64,000 nt of DNA, from the NCBI GenBank assembly GCA_947630155.1, contig CANRGM010000100.1:1-64000 (forward strand), read 5' to 3'. The position numbers and the translations under genes were made by a program. A model generated the notes under the pieces. It saw only the letters and a list, made by a program, of their open reading frames with translations. It searched no databases and was not told where the DNA came from. The number at the start of each line of letters is the position of its first letter. The stretch's first letter is position 1. Of the stretch, positions 1-8,655 are shown in pieces. The DNA comes from an uncultured Clostridia bacterium. GTDB taxonomy: Bacteria > Bacillota > Clostridia > TANB77 > CAG-508.

Positions 1-1
1 T

Positions 2-271
2 ATAGTTGTAAAGAAAGATAATAAATATGGTTTGATAACAAAGAAGAATTTAGTATTGGCAAAAAATATTTTTTCAAAAGTATTTAAAGAAGAAGTTGAT
101 GGTGAAGAAGAATATAGTGTTATAAAAGATAATAAGAAACAAAATCTTATAGATTATATCAACTCACTAGAACAAAATCAAAATAAAGATACAGGAAAAA
201 ATTCAACTAATACTGCAAATGATCAAAAAAATAATAATACAAATAAAAATAATACAACTACTAGTAATTAA
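2..271 (+). CDS. 3' end of an unknown gene (truncated by window edge)
   Basis: The frame is open from base 2 to the TAA at 271, so this is the C-terminal 89 residues of a protein that begins outside the window. The visible part starts with VVKKDNKYGLIT, which resembles a WG-type repeat strand, and ends in an Asn/Thr/Lys-rich low-complexity tail. A TTG at 32 could act as a start, but nothing resembling a ribosome binding site precedes it. I do not recognise the family. It lies upstream of a secDF region and is followed by a terminator-like hairpin. Confidence 0.5.
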   Translation: MVVKKDNKYGLITKKNLVLAKNIFSKVFKEEVDGEEEYSVIKDNKKQNLIDYINSLEQNQNKDTGKNSTNTANDQKNNNTNKNNTTTSN

Positions 272-284
272 GAGAAGTAAATAG

Positions 285-361
285 AAAGAGTAAAATAAAG
301 TATAAAAAACAAATAACAACCACATGAATACTATAAAAGACTTTATTAATACTCTTTTTTT
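285..361 (+). terminator. Long-stem terminator-like inverted repeat
   Basis: Arms 285-301 and 340-357 pair (AAAGAGTA with TACTCTTT and ATAAAGT with ACTTTAT) around a 38-base loop, and a T run follows the right arm. This is consistent with termination of the truncated gene ending at 271, although the loop is longer than usual. Confidence 0.55.
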
Positions 362-427
362 GTTCTAAAAATTAATAATAACCAATAATATTACAATATA
401 AATATAACAAAGAAAGGTTATGATTTT

Positions 428-820
428 ATGAATAATGTTAAAAAAACAGATAAAAATAGTAATGTATACTTAATTATAAAGGGATTTATTATTGCATTAA
501 TTATAAGTGTTGTGAGTATTTATATATTTGCTTGTGTATTAGTAAATACTTCTGTACAAGAAAACACTATAAAACCTGTAATTATTACAATAACAGGAAT
601 AAGTATATTAATAGGTAGTTCTATAAGTTGTCTACAAATTAAAAAAAACGGCATATTAAATGGAATTTGCGTAGGTGCATTATATATATTAAGTTTATAC
701 ATATTATCTAGTATTGCTTTTTGTGGTTTTGGTTTTAATATAAATTCTATTATTGTTATTATAGTAGGTATTGTTTTAGGAGCAATTGGAGGAATAATTG
801 GAGTTAATATTAGAAAATGA
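428..820 (+). CDS. TIGR04086-type small membrane protein
   Basis: A 130-residue integral membrane protein with four predicted helices and few charged residues outside the N-terminus. The pattern ENTIKPVIITITGISILIG followed by two C-terminal helices ending in a GAIGGIIG glycine zipper matches the TIGR04086 (YrzE-like) family of low-GC Firmicutes, whose function is unknown. In Clostridia this family is often found next to preprotein translocase genes, as here (HD protein, secD and secF follow). The ATG is preceded by AAGAAAGG. The family call rests on pattern memory. Confidence 0.6.
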   Translation: MNNVKKTDKNSNVYLIIKGFIIALIISVVSIYIFACVLVNTSVQENTIKPVIITITGISILIGSSISCLQIKKNGILNGICVGALYILSLYILSSIAFCGFGFNINSIIVIIVGIVLGAIGGIIGVNIRK

Positions 821-913
821 TTTTGGGTATAAAAAAAAATTAATAAATTTATAAAAACAGTTGATATTTTTATAATTTTAATATAAAATTTAAAAAGTAA
901 TTGGAGGAATGAT

Positions 914-1573
914 ATGGTAACTTTGCAAGACATAAAGGTAAACCCAGAAGTACAACAGTTGATATACAGTTCTCAAGATGAATTAAATGCTTTAGGATAT
1001 ACAGAACATTCTTTTAGACATATAGGTATAGTTTCAAAAAGAGCAGGAGATGTTTTAGAAGTATTAGGGTATGATTCAAGAAGAGTAGAACTTGCTAGAA
1101 TAGCAGGTTATTTACATGACATAGGAAATTGTGTAAATAGAACTGATCATGCTCATTCAGGAGCAATTCTTGCGTATCAAATTTTAAAAGATATGGGAAT
1201 GGATGTTAAAGAAAGAACAGAAATAATGATGGCTATTGGTAATCATGATGAGAAAACTGGCACTGCAGTAAGTGATATTTCGGCTGCCTTAATTTTAGCT
1301 GATAAATCTGATGTTCATAGAGATAGAGTTATTAACACAAACTTGGCAACATTTGATAAGCATGATAAAGTTAATTATGCTGTTACAAACTCTAATTTTA
1401 TAATTTCAAAAGAAAATAGAAAGGTAATTTTAGATTTAATAATAGACACAGATATTTCACCAGTATTAAATTACTTCGAAATTTTTATGGATAGAACTAT
1501 GATGAGTAAACATGCAGCAAAATTTTTAAATATCTGGTTTGAATTAATTATTAATGATACAAAATTACTTTAA
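914..1573 (+). CDS. HD-domain metal-dependent phosphohydrolase
   Basis: A 219-residue HD-superfamily protein. Visible metal ligands are an upstream His in HSFRHIG, the HD doublet in YLHDIGN (about residue 68), the His-rich DHAHSG and IGNHDEK segments, and the distal Asp in LADKSDVHRDR. HD proteins hydrolyse phosphate mono- or diesters of nucleotides; the substrate cannot be told from sequence. The start has a GGAGG site at 902-906. The stop is 17 bases before the secD GTG, suggesting an operon with secD and secF. The same arrangement is common in Clostridia. Confidence 0.75.
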   Translation: MVTLQDIKVNPEVQQLIYSSQDELNALGYTEHSFRHIGIVSKRAGDVLEVLGYDSRRVELARIAGYLHDIGNCVNRTDHAHSGAILAYQILKDMGMDVKERTEIMMAIGNHDEKTGTAVSDISAALILADKSDVHRDRVINTNLATFDKHDKVNYAVTNSNFIISKENRKVILDLIIDTDISPVLNYFEIFMDRTMMSKHAAKFLNIWFELIINDTKLL

Positions 1574-1589
1574 AATAGGAGGAATAAAA

Positions 1590-3065
1590 GTGAAAAAAGA
1601 AGGATCTTTAAAATCAATTTTAGCAATATTAGTAATAATATTATTATGTTTAATATCATTTGGAGGAATATATGTAAAAAACAAAAATGTAATGAAAAAT
1701 ATATTACCAGATTATAATCTTGGAATGGATTTAGATACAAATACTATTTTTAAGTTAGAAGTAGTAAAAGATGAAGAAAATACAAGTGAACAACAGGATG
1801 AGGTATCATCAGATGAAGAAACTAATACAGAGGAAAATGAAACAGAGTCAGATGAAGATGCTAATACAGAGCAAAACGAAACAGAGTCAGATGAAGATGC
1901 TAATACAGAGCAGAATGAAACAGAATCAGACGAGAATTCAAGTGAAGAAGAGAATGAACCACAACAAGATACATCTGAAAATGGACAAGCTGAAAATAAA
2001 TATACTTTAGAAAATTACAAAAAAGCTAAAGAGACAATTGAAAAAAGACTAAATTTATCTAATGTACAACAATATACAGTAAGATTAAATGAGCAAACAG
2101 GAAGTATTTTTATAGAAGTACCTGGGGATTTGGATACTGCGGTAGTACGAAATATCTTTGCAACTGGTAAAATTGAAATAAAAATAAATGAAACTGATGA
2201 ATTAATTGGGGATAATAACAGTATAAAAAAAGTAGAAACTGGTATTGATGACACATATGCAAGTTATTTTGGTTCAGTTGCTACAATTAATATTGAGTTT
2301 TCTAGTGATGCTGTAAAGAAATTCAAAGAATTAAAGAAAAACTATGTAATACCAACAGATGAAGAAGGAAAACAAACTGAAAATACTATTCAAATATATA
2401 TAGATGGAAGTAGTATGTTAGGTTCAGATGGCATGGAAGAGACAGAATTTTTAGACTCAGCAATAAATGGTGCGTTACCTCTAAGCATAGGATCTTACAC
2501 AACTGATGAAAAAGAACTTAATGAAGCATTAGAAGTAGCAAACCTTAGAAAAGCAATAATGGAAACAGAAAATTTGCCTATAGATTACACTGCTGAATAT
2601 GGTAACGAAATACATTCAGATATAAATAAAGTGGGTATTATAAGTGTATTTGGTGTGATATTAGTTGTTATGTTTATTTACCTTGTATTTAAATATAAGT
2701 TAAAAGGAATACTAGCTGAACTTAGTATATTAGGATTTGGAGCATTATTGTTACTTGTATTAAGGTATACAAAAGTACAAATATCAATTGCTACATTAGT
2801 ATCAATAGCAAGTATATTAATATTACAATTTATTTATTTAATAAAGTTGTTAAATAATAAAATTACACCTAAATCATTTACAACAACAACTATAGAATAT
2901 ACAAAAATTTTAATTCCAGCATTTATTATGTCTGTTGTAATAGCTTTTGCAAATATAATAGAGATTAGTGGTTTTGGAATGGTAATATTCTGGGGAATAA
3001 TTTTATTTGAAATATTTAACAATATTATAACTAAAGCCATTTTAACAAATGTCAAAAATAAATAA
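1590..3065 (+). CDS. secD: Protein translocase subunit SecD, divergent
   Basis: SecD uses the proton gradient with SecF to pull secreted proteins through SecYEG. The GTG at 1590 is chosen because AGGAGG sits just upstream at 1577-1582. An N-terminal helix is followed by LGMDLDTNTIF, equivalent to the G-L-D-L-x-G-G-T motif of SecD, then a P1-like periplasmic region and five C-terminal helices. About 75 very acidic, repeat-bearing residues are inserted directly after the motif (see the repeat at 1821-1937). The protein is diverged and the usual Gly-Gly of the motif is replaced. secF follows 20 bases downstream. Confidence 0.8.
   Translation: MKKEGSLKSILAILVIILLCLISFGGIYVKNKNVMKNILPDYNLGMDLDTNTIFKLEVVKDEENTSEQQDEVSSDEETNTEENETESDEDANTEQNETESDEDANTEQNETESDENSSEEENEPQQDTSENGQAENKYTLENYKKAKETIEKRLNLSNVQQYTVRLNEQTGSIFIEVPGDLDTAVVRNIFATGKIEIKINETDELIGDNNSIKKVETGIDDTYASYFGSVATINIEFSSDAVKKFKELKKNYVIPTDEEGKQTENTIQIYIDGSSMLGSDGMEETEFLDSAINGALPLSIGSYTTDEKELNEALEVANLRKAIMETENLPIDYTAEYGNEIHSDINKVGIISVFGVILVVMFIYLVFKYKLKGILAELSILGFGALLLLVLRYTKVQISIATLVSIASILILQFIYLIKLLNNKITPKSFTTTTIEYTKILIPAFIMSVVIAFANIIEISGFGMVIFWGIILFEIFNNIITKAILTNVKNK
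1821..1937 (+). repeat. Three 39-bp in-frame tandem repeats inside secD
   Basis: Three consecutive 39-base units (1821-1859, 1860-1898, 1899-1937) encode near-identical 13-residue blocks of the form ANTEQNETESDED. Units two and three differ at a few bases. The segment makes an acidic spacer on the extracytoplasmic side of SecD. Array length could vary between strains by slipped-strand events. Confidence 0.9.
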
Positions 3066-3085
3066 ATTGAAAGAGGGATTGAAAT

Positions 3086-3715
3086 ATGAAAAATAAAATT
3101 TTCGCAGTTTTAGCAATTATAATACTTATAGGAATAATACTAGTAGCTACATTAGGATTTAATGTGAATATTGCTTATAAAGGATATAATTTAGTAGATA
3201 TTAATATAGGAAAAGATTTTAACATTAGTGATATAAAATCTATAACAGATGAAGTTTTTAATAAAGAATATGTAGAGATACAAAAAACAGGTGCATATAG
3301 TGATGGTGTTGCTATTAAAGCTTATGAGATTAATGATGAGCAAGTAAATTTATTGAACACAAAAATTAATGAAAAGTTTGGTATTGAAAATACTATTGAT
3401 GACATAGAAGTAAATTATATACCAAGAAACAGATTGAGAGATATTATAAAACCATATGCTATTCCATTAGCTACAGCAACAATTTTAATATTAATATATA
3501 TGTGTATAAGATTTAGAAAATTAGGAGTATCAAAAATTATTTATCAGTTAGTAAGTTTAGTTATTATGGCCGAATTATTGTATGGTTCAATAATAGCAAT
3601 AACAAGATATCCAATAAATAGGTTGGTAATGCCTGCTGCAGTTATTATTTATATTAGTGTAATTACTGTATTGACAAGAAATTTTGAAAAACAAATTAGT
3701 GAAGAAAAAGAATAA
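3086..3715 (+). CDS. secF: SecF-like translocase subunit, short form
   Basis: SecF partners SecD in post-translational protein translocation. At 209 residues it is clearly shorter than typical SecF (about 300). It has an N-terminal helix, an extracytoplasmic domain starting with a SecF-like NIAYKGYNLVDINIGKDF segment, then only about three helices instead of five before a charged C-terminus. RBS GAGGG precedes the ATG. It is followed by a strong terminator, so the short form looks like the natural end rather than a frameshift. The assignment rests on position after secD and the N-terminal pattern. Confidence 0.65.
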   Translation: MKNKIFAVLAIIILIGIILVATLGFNVNIAYKGYNLVDINIGKDFNISDIKSITDEVFNKEYVEIQKTGAYSDGVAIKAYEINDEQVNLLNTKINEKFGIENTIDDIEVNYIPRNRLRDIIKPYAIPLATATILILIYMCIRFRKLGVSKIIYQLVSLVIMAELLYGSIIAITRYPINRLVMPAAVIIYISVITVLTRNFEKQISEEKE

Positions 3716-3741
3716 TTAAAAATATCTAATAAGCAAAAAAG

Positions 3742-3779
3742 AGACATTATGAATATTATATATTATAATGTCTTTTTTT
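3742..3779 (+). terminator. Rho-independent terminator of the secDF operon
   Basis: A 9-bp perfect stem AGACATTAT / ATAATGTCT (3742-3750 and 3765-3773) is followed by TTTTTT, 27 bases after the secF stop codon. Confidence 0.85.
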
Positions 3780-3850
3780 GTTGCTAAGAAATTATTAGAA
3801 GTAAAAATATATAGTAAATCTATAGATATAAGTGAAAAGGAGGAATTTCA

Positions 3851-4189
3851 TTGAGTAGATTAATATATAAGTTGAAAAGAAAATTTATGCGTACATGTGG
3901 TAATAGTATAAATTATTCAACAATGAAAAAAATGTTAAAAGAAAACCCTAATATTATTGTGGTAGATGTTAGAACAGAGGACGAGTATATGAATAATCAT
4001 TTAGATGGTGCAATAAATATACCAATGCAAGATATAGATACACGTATAAATAAATTTATAAAGAATAAAAAGGATGTGATTATTTTGTATTGTGAATATG
4101 GCGGAAGAAGCAGAAAAGTAAAAAACAAATTACAGAAAATGGGTTATGAAAATGTGTATGATTTAGATGGAGGTATTGAAGCAATATAA
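3851..4189 (+). CDS. Rhodanese-domain protein
   Basis: A 112-residue single-domain rhodanese. The core VVDVRTEDEYMNNHLDGAINIP and the active-site loop CEYGGRS with its catalytic Cys (about residue 78) are present, as is the C-terminal LDGGIEAI. Such proteins carry persulfide sulfur for thiosulfate or polysulfide metabolism or other sulfur transfer. The start is a TTG at 3851 preceded by AAGGAGG; no in-frame ATG fits the ribosome binding site. It appears monocistronic and is followed by a large inverted repeat. Confidence 0.85.
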   Translation: MSRLIYKLKRKFMRTCGNSINYSTMKKMLKENPNIIVVDVRTEDEYMNNHLDGAINIPMQDIDTRINKFIKNKKDVIILYCEYGGRSRKVKNKLQKMGYENVYDLDGGIEAI

Positions 4190-4210
4190 AAGAAAACAGC
4201 AAATTTTAAT

Positions 4211-4297
4211 ATACTATTTTGAAAATTTTCATTGCTCTTAAAAATTTTAAGAATAATACTGATTTTTCAAGAGCAATAGAAATTCTCAAAATAGTAT
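4211..4297. repeat. 87-bp imperfect inverted repeat between convergent genes
   Basis: Arms 4211-4239 and 4269-4297 (29 bases each, 26 matching) begin and end with ATACTATTTTGA / TCAAAATAGTAT. It lies between the rhodanese gene and the convergent GT2 gene and may be a bidirectional terminator, but it lacks T runs right after the arms. A small non-autonomous (MITE-like) insertion is an alternative. Confidence 0.7.
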
Positions 4298-4333
4298 ATG
4301 GAACTTCTAAAAATATAGCAAAAATAATTTTTA

Positions 4334-5290
4334 TTATTTTATATTAGTTTCTTTTTCTTCATTATAGGTATCTACAAAGTAAATAGGCCTATTTTTTGTT
4401 TCATAAAATGCTCTACCCAAATATTCGCCTATGATTCCAAGGAAAATAAGTTGAATTCCACCTAAAAATAATGTAACTACCATTGTTGAAGCATAACCAG
4501 GAACATCTACTCCATAAATAATCGTTTTCATAATAATAACTAACATATAAATAAATCCAGCCAAAGAAACAAGTAAGCCAATTATCGCTGACCATCTAAG
4601 AGGTGCTGTAGTAAAAGATGTCAATCCATCTATTGATAAATCAATTAGCTTTTTATAATTCCATTTTGTTTTACCAGCAGCCCTTTTATCTCTTTCAAAA
4701 AGTATTTCCTTTTTATTATATCCAATCCAACTAAACAAACCTTTTGTATATCGTTGAGATTCTCTAAGTTGTTTTAAAGCTTCAACACAGCGCCTATCCA
4801 ATAATCTAAAATCTCCAGTATCTTTTTGAATTTCTATTTTTGTTACGCTTTGTAATGTTTTATAAAACATTTTTGAAGTAAATTTTTTTAGCCATGTTTC
4901 ACCTTTTCTGGATTTTCTTTTAGCATAAATGTCATCATATCCTTGTTCCCAATATTTTATCATTTCTGGAATTAATTCAGGAGGATCTTGTAAGTCGGCA
5001 TCTATGATGATAACAGCATCTCCTTTTGAATAATCAAGTCCTGCAATCATTGCAATTTCTTTTCCATAATTTCTTGATAAGTTTAAATAGCATACTCGCT
5101 TATCCAAATTTCTTAAATTTTTAATTATATTAAGGGTATCATCTTTGCTTCCATCATTTATAAATAAAATTTCAAAATCATAATTTGTTATTGAATTTAT
5201 TAGCTTTGATAGTCTTTCATATAGCATATTAAGTACATCTTGTTCATTATATGCTGGTACTAAAATGGTTATTAATTTTTTTTCACTCAT
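4334..5290 (-). CDS. GT2 membrane glycosyltransferase, GtrB/DPM1-like
   Basis: A 318-residue family 2 glycosyltransferase that probably transfers a sugar from a nucleotide donor to undecaprenyl phosphate. It starts with LITILVPAYNEQD, has the donor-binding INDGSKDDT and the metal-binding DADLQDP, and carries two C-terminal helices typical of GtrB/YkoT-type enzymes, ending in GEYLGRAFYETKNRP. The ATG at 5290 is chosen because GGAGG lies 9-13 bases upstream; a longer reading frame to 5347 lacks a binding site. It may cooperate with the polytopic transferase at 7317-8543, which could use the lipid-linked sugar. Confidence 0.85.
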   Translation of the reverse strand: MSEKKLITILVPAYNEQDVLNMLYERLSKLINSITNYDFEILFINDGSKDDTLNIIKNLRNLDKRVCYLNLSRNYGKEIAMIAGLDYSKGDAVIIIDADLQDPPELIPEMIKYWEQGYDDIYAKRKSRKGETWLKKFTSKMFYKTLQSVTKIEIQKDTGDFRLLDRRCVEALKQLRESQRYTKGLFSWIGYNKKEILFERDKRAAGKTKWNYKKLIDLSIDGLTSFTTAPLRWSAIIGLLVSLAGFIYMLVIIMKTIIYGVDVPGYASTMVVTLFLGGIQLIFLGIIGEYLGRAFYETKNRPIYFVDTYNEEKETNIK

Positions 5291-5359
5291 AGAATACGCC
5301 TCCTTATGATATGTGTATATTGTAGCATATTTTGGCAATGTATACAATAATATTATATT

Positions 5360-5393
5360 TTACTTTTCTAAAAAAATAATATATAATAAATAC
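5360..5393 (+). promoter_or_regulatory. Promoter giving a probable leaderless transcript for the RluA gene
   Basis: A TATAAT box at 5382-5387 ends only six bases before the ATG at 5394, and a weak -35-like TTACTT sits 16 bases upstream at 5360-5365. No Shine-Dalgarno sequence separates them, so the transcript would start at or next to the initiation codon. Confidence 0.4.
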
Positions 5394-6263
5394 ATGAGAA
5401 TATTAAAAGTTGTAAAAAAATATGATGGAAAAAAATTAAGTAATTTACTATTTGATAATTTTGAAGGCTTAACAAACAATACATTTAATAAAGCTCTAAG
5501 AAAAAAAGATATTAGAGTAAATGACATTAAAATTTCTGAAAATATAACTATATATGAAGGAGATGAAGTTAGGGTTTATATAGTTGATGAAATGTTATTT
5601 AAAACAGAAAAAATAAATGTAGTGTATGAGGATTCAAATATTGTAGTGTTTGATAAACCTGTTAATATAGAAGTAACTGGAGAAAATTCTGTGGAAAGCT
5701 ATGCTCAAAATAAATATAAGAATCAGTTTATTAAGCCTTGCCATAGATTGGACAGAAATACCACTGGACTTGTTATGTTTGCTAAAAATGAAGAAAGTTT
5801 AGAGATTTTATTAGACATGTTTAAAAAGCAAAAAATTAATAAGCATTATAGATGTGTGGTTGTGGGAATTCCAAAGAAAGAATCCGAACTACTAGAAGCA
5901 TACTTATTTAAAGATGTAAAAAAATCCATGGTTTATATTTCAAATGTCCCTAAAACTGGTTATAGAAAAATTATTACATCTTATAAAATTATAAAAAAAG
6001 ATTATAAAAGGAATTTAGCAGTTTTAGATGTAGAATTACATACTGGAAGAACTCATCAAATAAGGGCACATCTGGCTAGTATTGGGTACCCAATCTTAGG
6101 TGATGGAAAGTATGGAATTAATAGTATTAATAAACAATTTAAGGTGAAAAATCAGCAATTGTGTAGTTTCAGTCTAGAGTTTAATTTTACTGGAGAAAAT
6201 AATATTTTGAATTATTTAAATAATAAGAAAATATCTTTAAACAAATATAAATTATTCTTGTAA
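5394..6263 (+). CDS. RluA-family pseudouridine synthase
   Basis: A 289-residue RNA pseudouridine synthase that isomerises uridines in rRNA or tRNA. An N-terminal S4-like domain (about residues 12-70) precedes the catalytic domain, which contains the signature CHRLDRNTTGLVMFAK with the catalytic Asp (about residue 122) and the C-terminal HTGRTHQIRAHLASIGYPILGD. The ATG at 5394 matches the usual N-terminus of the family; upstream in-frame codons give no homology. No ribosome binding site is visible, consistent with leaderless initiation. The target position is unknown. Confidence 0.88.
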   Translation: MRILKVVKKYDGKKLSNLLFDNFEGLTNNTFNKALRKKDIRVNDIKISENITIYEGDEVRVYIVDEMLFKTEKINVVYEDSNIVVFDKPVNIEVTGENSVESYAQNKYKNQFIKPCHRLDRNTTGLVMFAKNEESLEILLDMFKKQKINKHYRCVVVGIPKKESELLEAYLFKDVKKSMVYISNVPKTGYRKIITSYKIIKKDYKRNLAVLDVELHTGRTHQIRAHLASIGYPILGDGKYGINSINKQFKVKNQQLCSFSLEFNFTGENNILNYLNNKKISLNKYKLFL

Positions 6264-6305
6264 TTTTATAAATTATAAAATTAAATAACAATACAAGTTT
6301 CAAAA

Positions 6306-6380
6306 TCCCTTTTCTCAGAATAATATATGTATATCAAATCAAATTTTAGTAGATAATATACATATGCGTGAGAAAGGGGA
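6306..6380 (+). promoter_or_regulatory. Hairpin that sequesters the ytxC ribosome binding site
   Basis: Outer stem 6306-6317 with 6369-6380 (12 bp including one G-U) and inner stem 6325-6334 with 6356-6365 (10 bp, perfect) enclose a 21-base loop. The right strand of the outer stem contains GAAAGGGG, the ytxC Shine-Dalgarno sequence 10 bases before the ATG. It could alternatively be a poor terminator of the upstream gene; only a short T-rich tract follows. Confidence 0.55.
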
Positions 6381-6389
6381 ATTTTATTA

Positions 6390-7238
6390 ATGAAATCTTT
6401 TTGTATAAAAAACAATAATATTATTATATTAGATTATCTACTAACAGAATTAAAAAAAATTAATCTCGAAGATATGTATATTTCTAAAAATTCTTTTAAA
6501 TATTATAAAAATATTATAGTGCATTATACGGGAAAAAATAAAGAAATGTTTATTCTGAAATTATCTGATGTTTTAACTAAATGTATTGTTGAGTTTTATG
6601 AAAAAAATATTGTAAAAAGAATTATTAACTGTGATTTCTTTTATTTTGATTCTGATGAAAAAAGTATTATTTATAACAATTGTGTAGAAATACTTAAAGA
6701 CGAAAATTCTAACGAGTTTATTGAAAGAAAAGACAGAATTTTTTCATGCCTTACAGAATATATATCAGATCATAAGTTTTTTATATTAGATGGTTTTGTT
6801 AATTTTAGATTATTTGAATATCATTCTATAATTGAAGAATGTGTGGATGTTGCAGTAAATAAGTTCATAATAGACAAAGAGTATAGGGAATTCATTCAAT
6901 TGCTTAAAGGATATATTGATTCTCATAAAAACAAAACTGATATTATTCATGTTATTTATTCAAATTCAGAGCCTATTTTATTAGATAAAATGCAAAATAT
7001 TTTAATTTATAATAATCAATTAGAAAATCCGAAGTATTTATCTGATATTTCTTTTTCTTCTAATGATTATTGTTTAAATGCATTGCTTAATTTATTACCT
7101 AAAAGGATTGTTGTTCATTTATTGATTGACGAAGATGAGTTTATAGAGACTTTAAAACTTATTTTTGGAAAGAGATTGGTGATTTGCAAAGAATGCAATA
7201 TTTGTAAAACCTTTGAACTGTTGAATGTGCATAGTTAA
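6390..7238 (+). CDS. ytxC: YtxC-like sporulation protein
   Basis: A 282-residue soluble protein resembling the YtxC family, conserved in Bacillus and Clostridium and linked to sporulation but of unknown biochemical role. Supporting features are the length, the central segment FFILDGFVNFRLFEYH and the ending with LLPKRIVVHLLIDEDEFIETLKLIFGKR. It has no signal peptide or membrane segment. The Cys-rich C-terminus (CKECNICKTF) could bind metal; this is an inference. Translation may be controlled by the hairpin that covers its ribosome binding site. Confidence 0.65.
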   Translation: MKSFCIKNNNIIILDYLLTELKKINLEDMYISKNSFKYYKNIIVHYTGKNKEMFILKLSDVLTKCIVEFYEKNIVKRIINCDFFYFDSDEKSIIYNNCVEILKDENSNEFIERKDRIFSCLTEYISDHKFFILDGFVNFRLFEYHSIIEECVDVAVNKFIIDKEYREFIQLLKGYIDSHKNKTDIIHVIYSNSEPILLDKMQNILIYNNQLENPKYLSDISFSSNDYCLNALLNLLPKRIVVHLLIDEDEFIETLKLIFGKRLVICKECNICKTFELLNVHS

Positions 7239-7316
7239 ATGTTAGAAAAATTTGTTGCATTATACAAATACTTATGATAGAATTTGATAAAAATCTATTA
7301 TAAGGAGCAAGAAACT

Positions 7317-8543
7317 ATGACTGAGAAAATATGGAAATTCATAGAAAAAAATAAATTTATGTTATTTTTTATTGTAATAACAATAATATCAATTTATGCA
7401 AGAATTGTATTAATAGACTATGTTTCAGGAGATTTTTACTATTGTATAGAACCTTGGTTCAATGAATTGAAAGAAAATGGGGGATTAAGTGCATTAAAGT
7501 TAGATATAGGAAATTATAATTTGCCATATTTAACGATTTTAGCATTACTTACATATCTACCAATAGATTCTATTATATCTGTAAAGACGATATCAATAAT
7601 TTGTGATTATATATGTGCATTAGCTGTAATGAAAATTGTATATATAATATATAAAAATAATAAAAACAAGGATTTATATGCATTAATAGCCTATGGTGTA
7701 ACATTGTTTTTACCAACAGTAATCTTAAATTCAGCATATTGGGGACAAGCAGATGCGATATATGTGGCATTTATATTACTGGCAGTTGCTGCGTTGTTAG
7801 AAGAGAAATACTTAAAAGCATTTATATATTTAGGGGTATCATTTGGTTTTAAACTACAATTCATATTTATATTACCTTTATTAATTTTAATGTATATATC
7901 AAATAAAAAATTTCCAATATATTATTTTTTGATAATACCAATAGTAAATATAATAATGTGTTTACCAGCAATTTTTTTTGGAAAACCAATTTCTGGTTGC
8001 ATAGATATTTATATAAGTCAAGCATCAGAATATGATGCATATCTTAGTATGAATTTCCCTGGTATATACAATATATTATTCCCGACAACTGAAGAGAATT
8101 ATATAATGGCACCCAATGACTATATTGCTAAAACTGGTATAATGGCTACTTTATTTGTATTTGTAATAATGGCAATGTTAACCTTATATAAAAAAATAAA
8201 ATTTAATAAGCAGCAAATTATAGAATTTGGCTTATTAAGTATAATGATTGCGACATTTTTGTTGCCACATATGCATGATAGATACTTATTTGCAGGAGAT
8301 ATATTAAGTATTTTATATTTCATATACAATAAAGATAAAATATATGTACCAATAGGAATATCACTAATTTCTATATATGGATACACCGGCTTTTTATTTG
8401 GAAAAAATCCAGTTCCAATACAGTATTTAAGTTTTATATATTTAGTATTAATAGTTATAGTAGCAAAAGATATTTATAAAAAATATTTTGAATTTAATGA
8501 TGAAAATAGTGAAATTAAGCAAGAGAATGGTATTGCAAATTGA
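7317..8543 (+). CDS. Polytopic membrane glycosyltransferase, GT-C fold
   Basis: A 408-residue membrane protein with about ten helices. The first extracytoplasmic loop has the acidic VSGDFYYCIEPWF segment and the next has YWGQADAIYVAF, a signature of GT87-like and PIG-M-like mannosyl- or glucosyltransferases that use polyprenyl-phosphate sugars. It probably adds sugars to a cell-surface polymer. The ATG at 7317 is preceded by AAGGAG; an upstream in-frame ATG at 7284 lacks a binding site. The sugar and acceptor cannot be deduced. A terminator follows at 8564. Confidence 0.75.
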   Translation: MTEKIWKFIEKNKFMLFFIVITIISIYARIVLIDYVSGDFYYCIEPWFNELKENGGLSALKLDIGNYNLPYLTILALLTYLPIDSIISVKTISIICDYICALAVMKIVYIIYKNNKNKDLYALIAYGVTLFLPTVILNSAYWGQADAIYVAFILLAVAALLEEKYLKAFIYLGVSFGFKLQFIFILPLLILMYISNKKFPIYYFLIIPIVNIIMCLPAIFFGKPISGCIDIYISQASEYDAYLSMNFPGIYNILFPTTEENYIMAPNDYIAKTGIMATLFVFVIMAMLTLYKKIKFNKQQIIEFGLLSIMIATFLLPHMHDRYLFAGDILSILYFIYNKDKIYVPIGISLISIYGYTGFLFGKNPVPIQYLSFIYLVLIVIVAKDIYKKYFEFNDENSEIKQENGIAN

Positions 8544-8563
8544 TTAATGATGAATATTTATGT

Positions 8564-8596
8564 AAGCAAGCAATTAGTTGAAAATTGCTTGCTTTT
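8564..8596 (+). terminator. Rho-independent terminator
   Basis: A 12-bp perfect stem AAGCAAGCAATT / AATTGCTTGCTT with a short loop and a trailing TTTT ends the transcript of the glycosyltransferase gene. Confidence 0.85.
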
Positions 8597-8655
8597 GTGT
8601 TAAAATAGTAGAGTATTGAATTAATTTAATAGTCGAAAGGAAGTGAGAATAGAGT

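Noticed and set aside
1771..2010. Gln/Lys-rich frame inside secD
   Set aside because: It is the alternate frame of the acidic repeat region and has no binding site.
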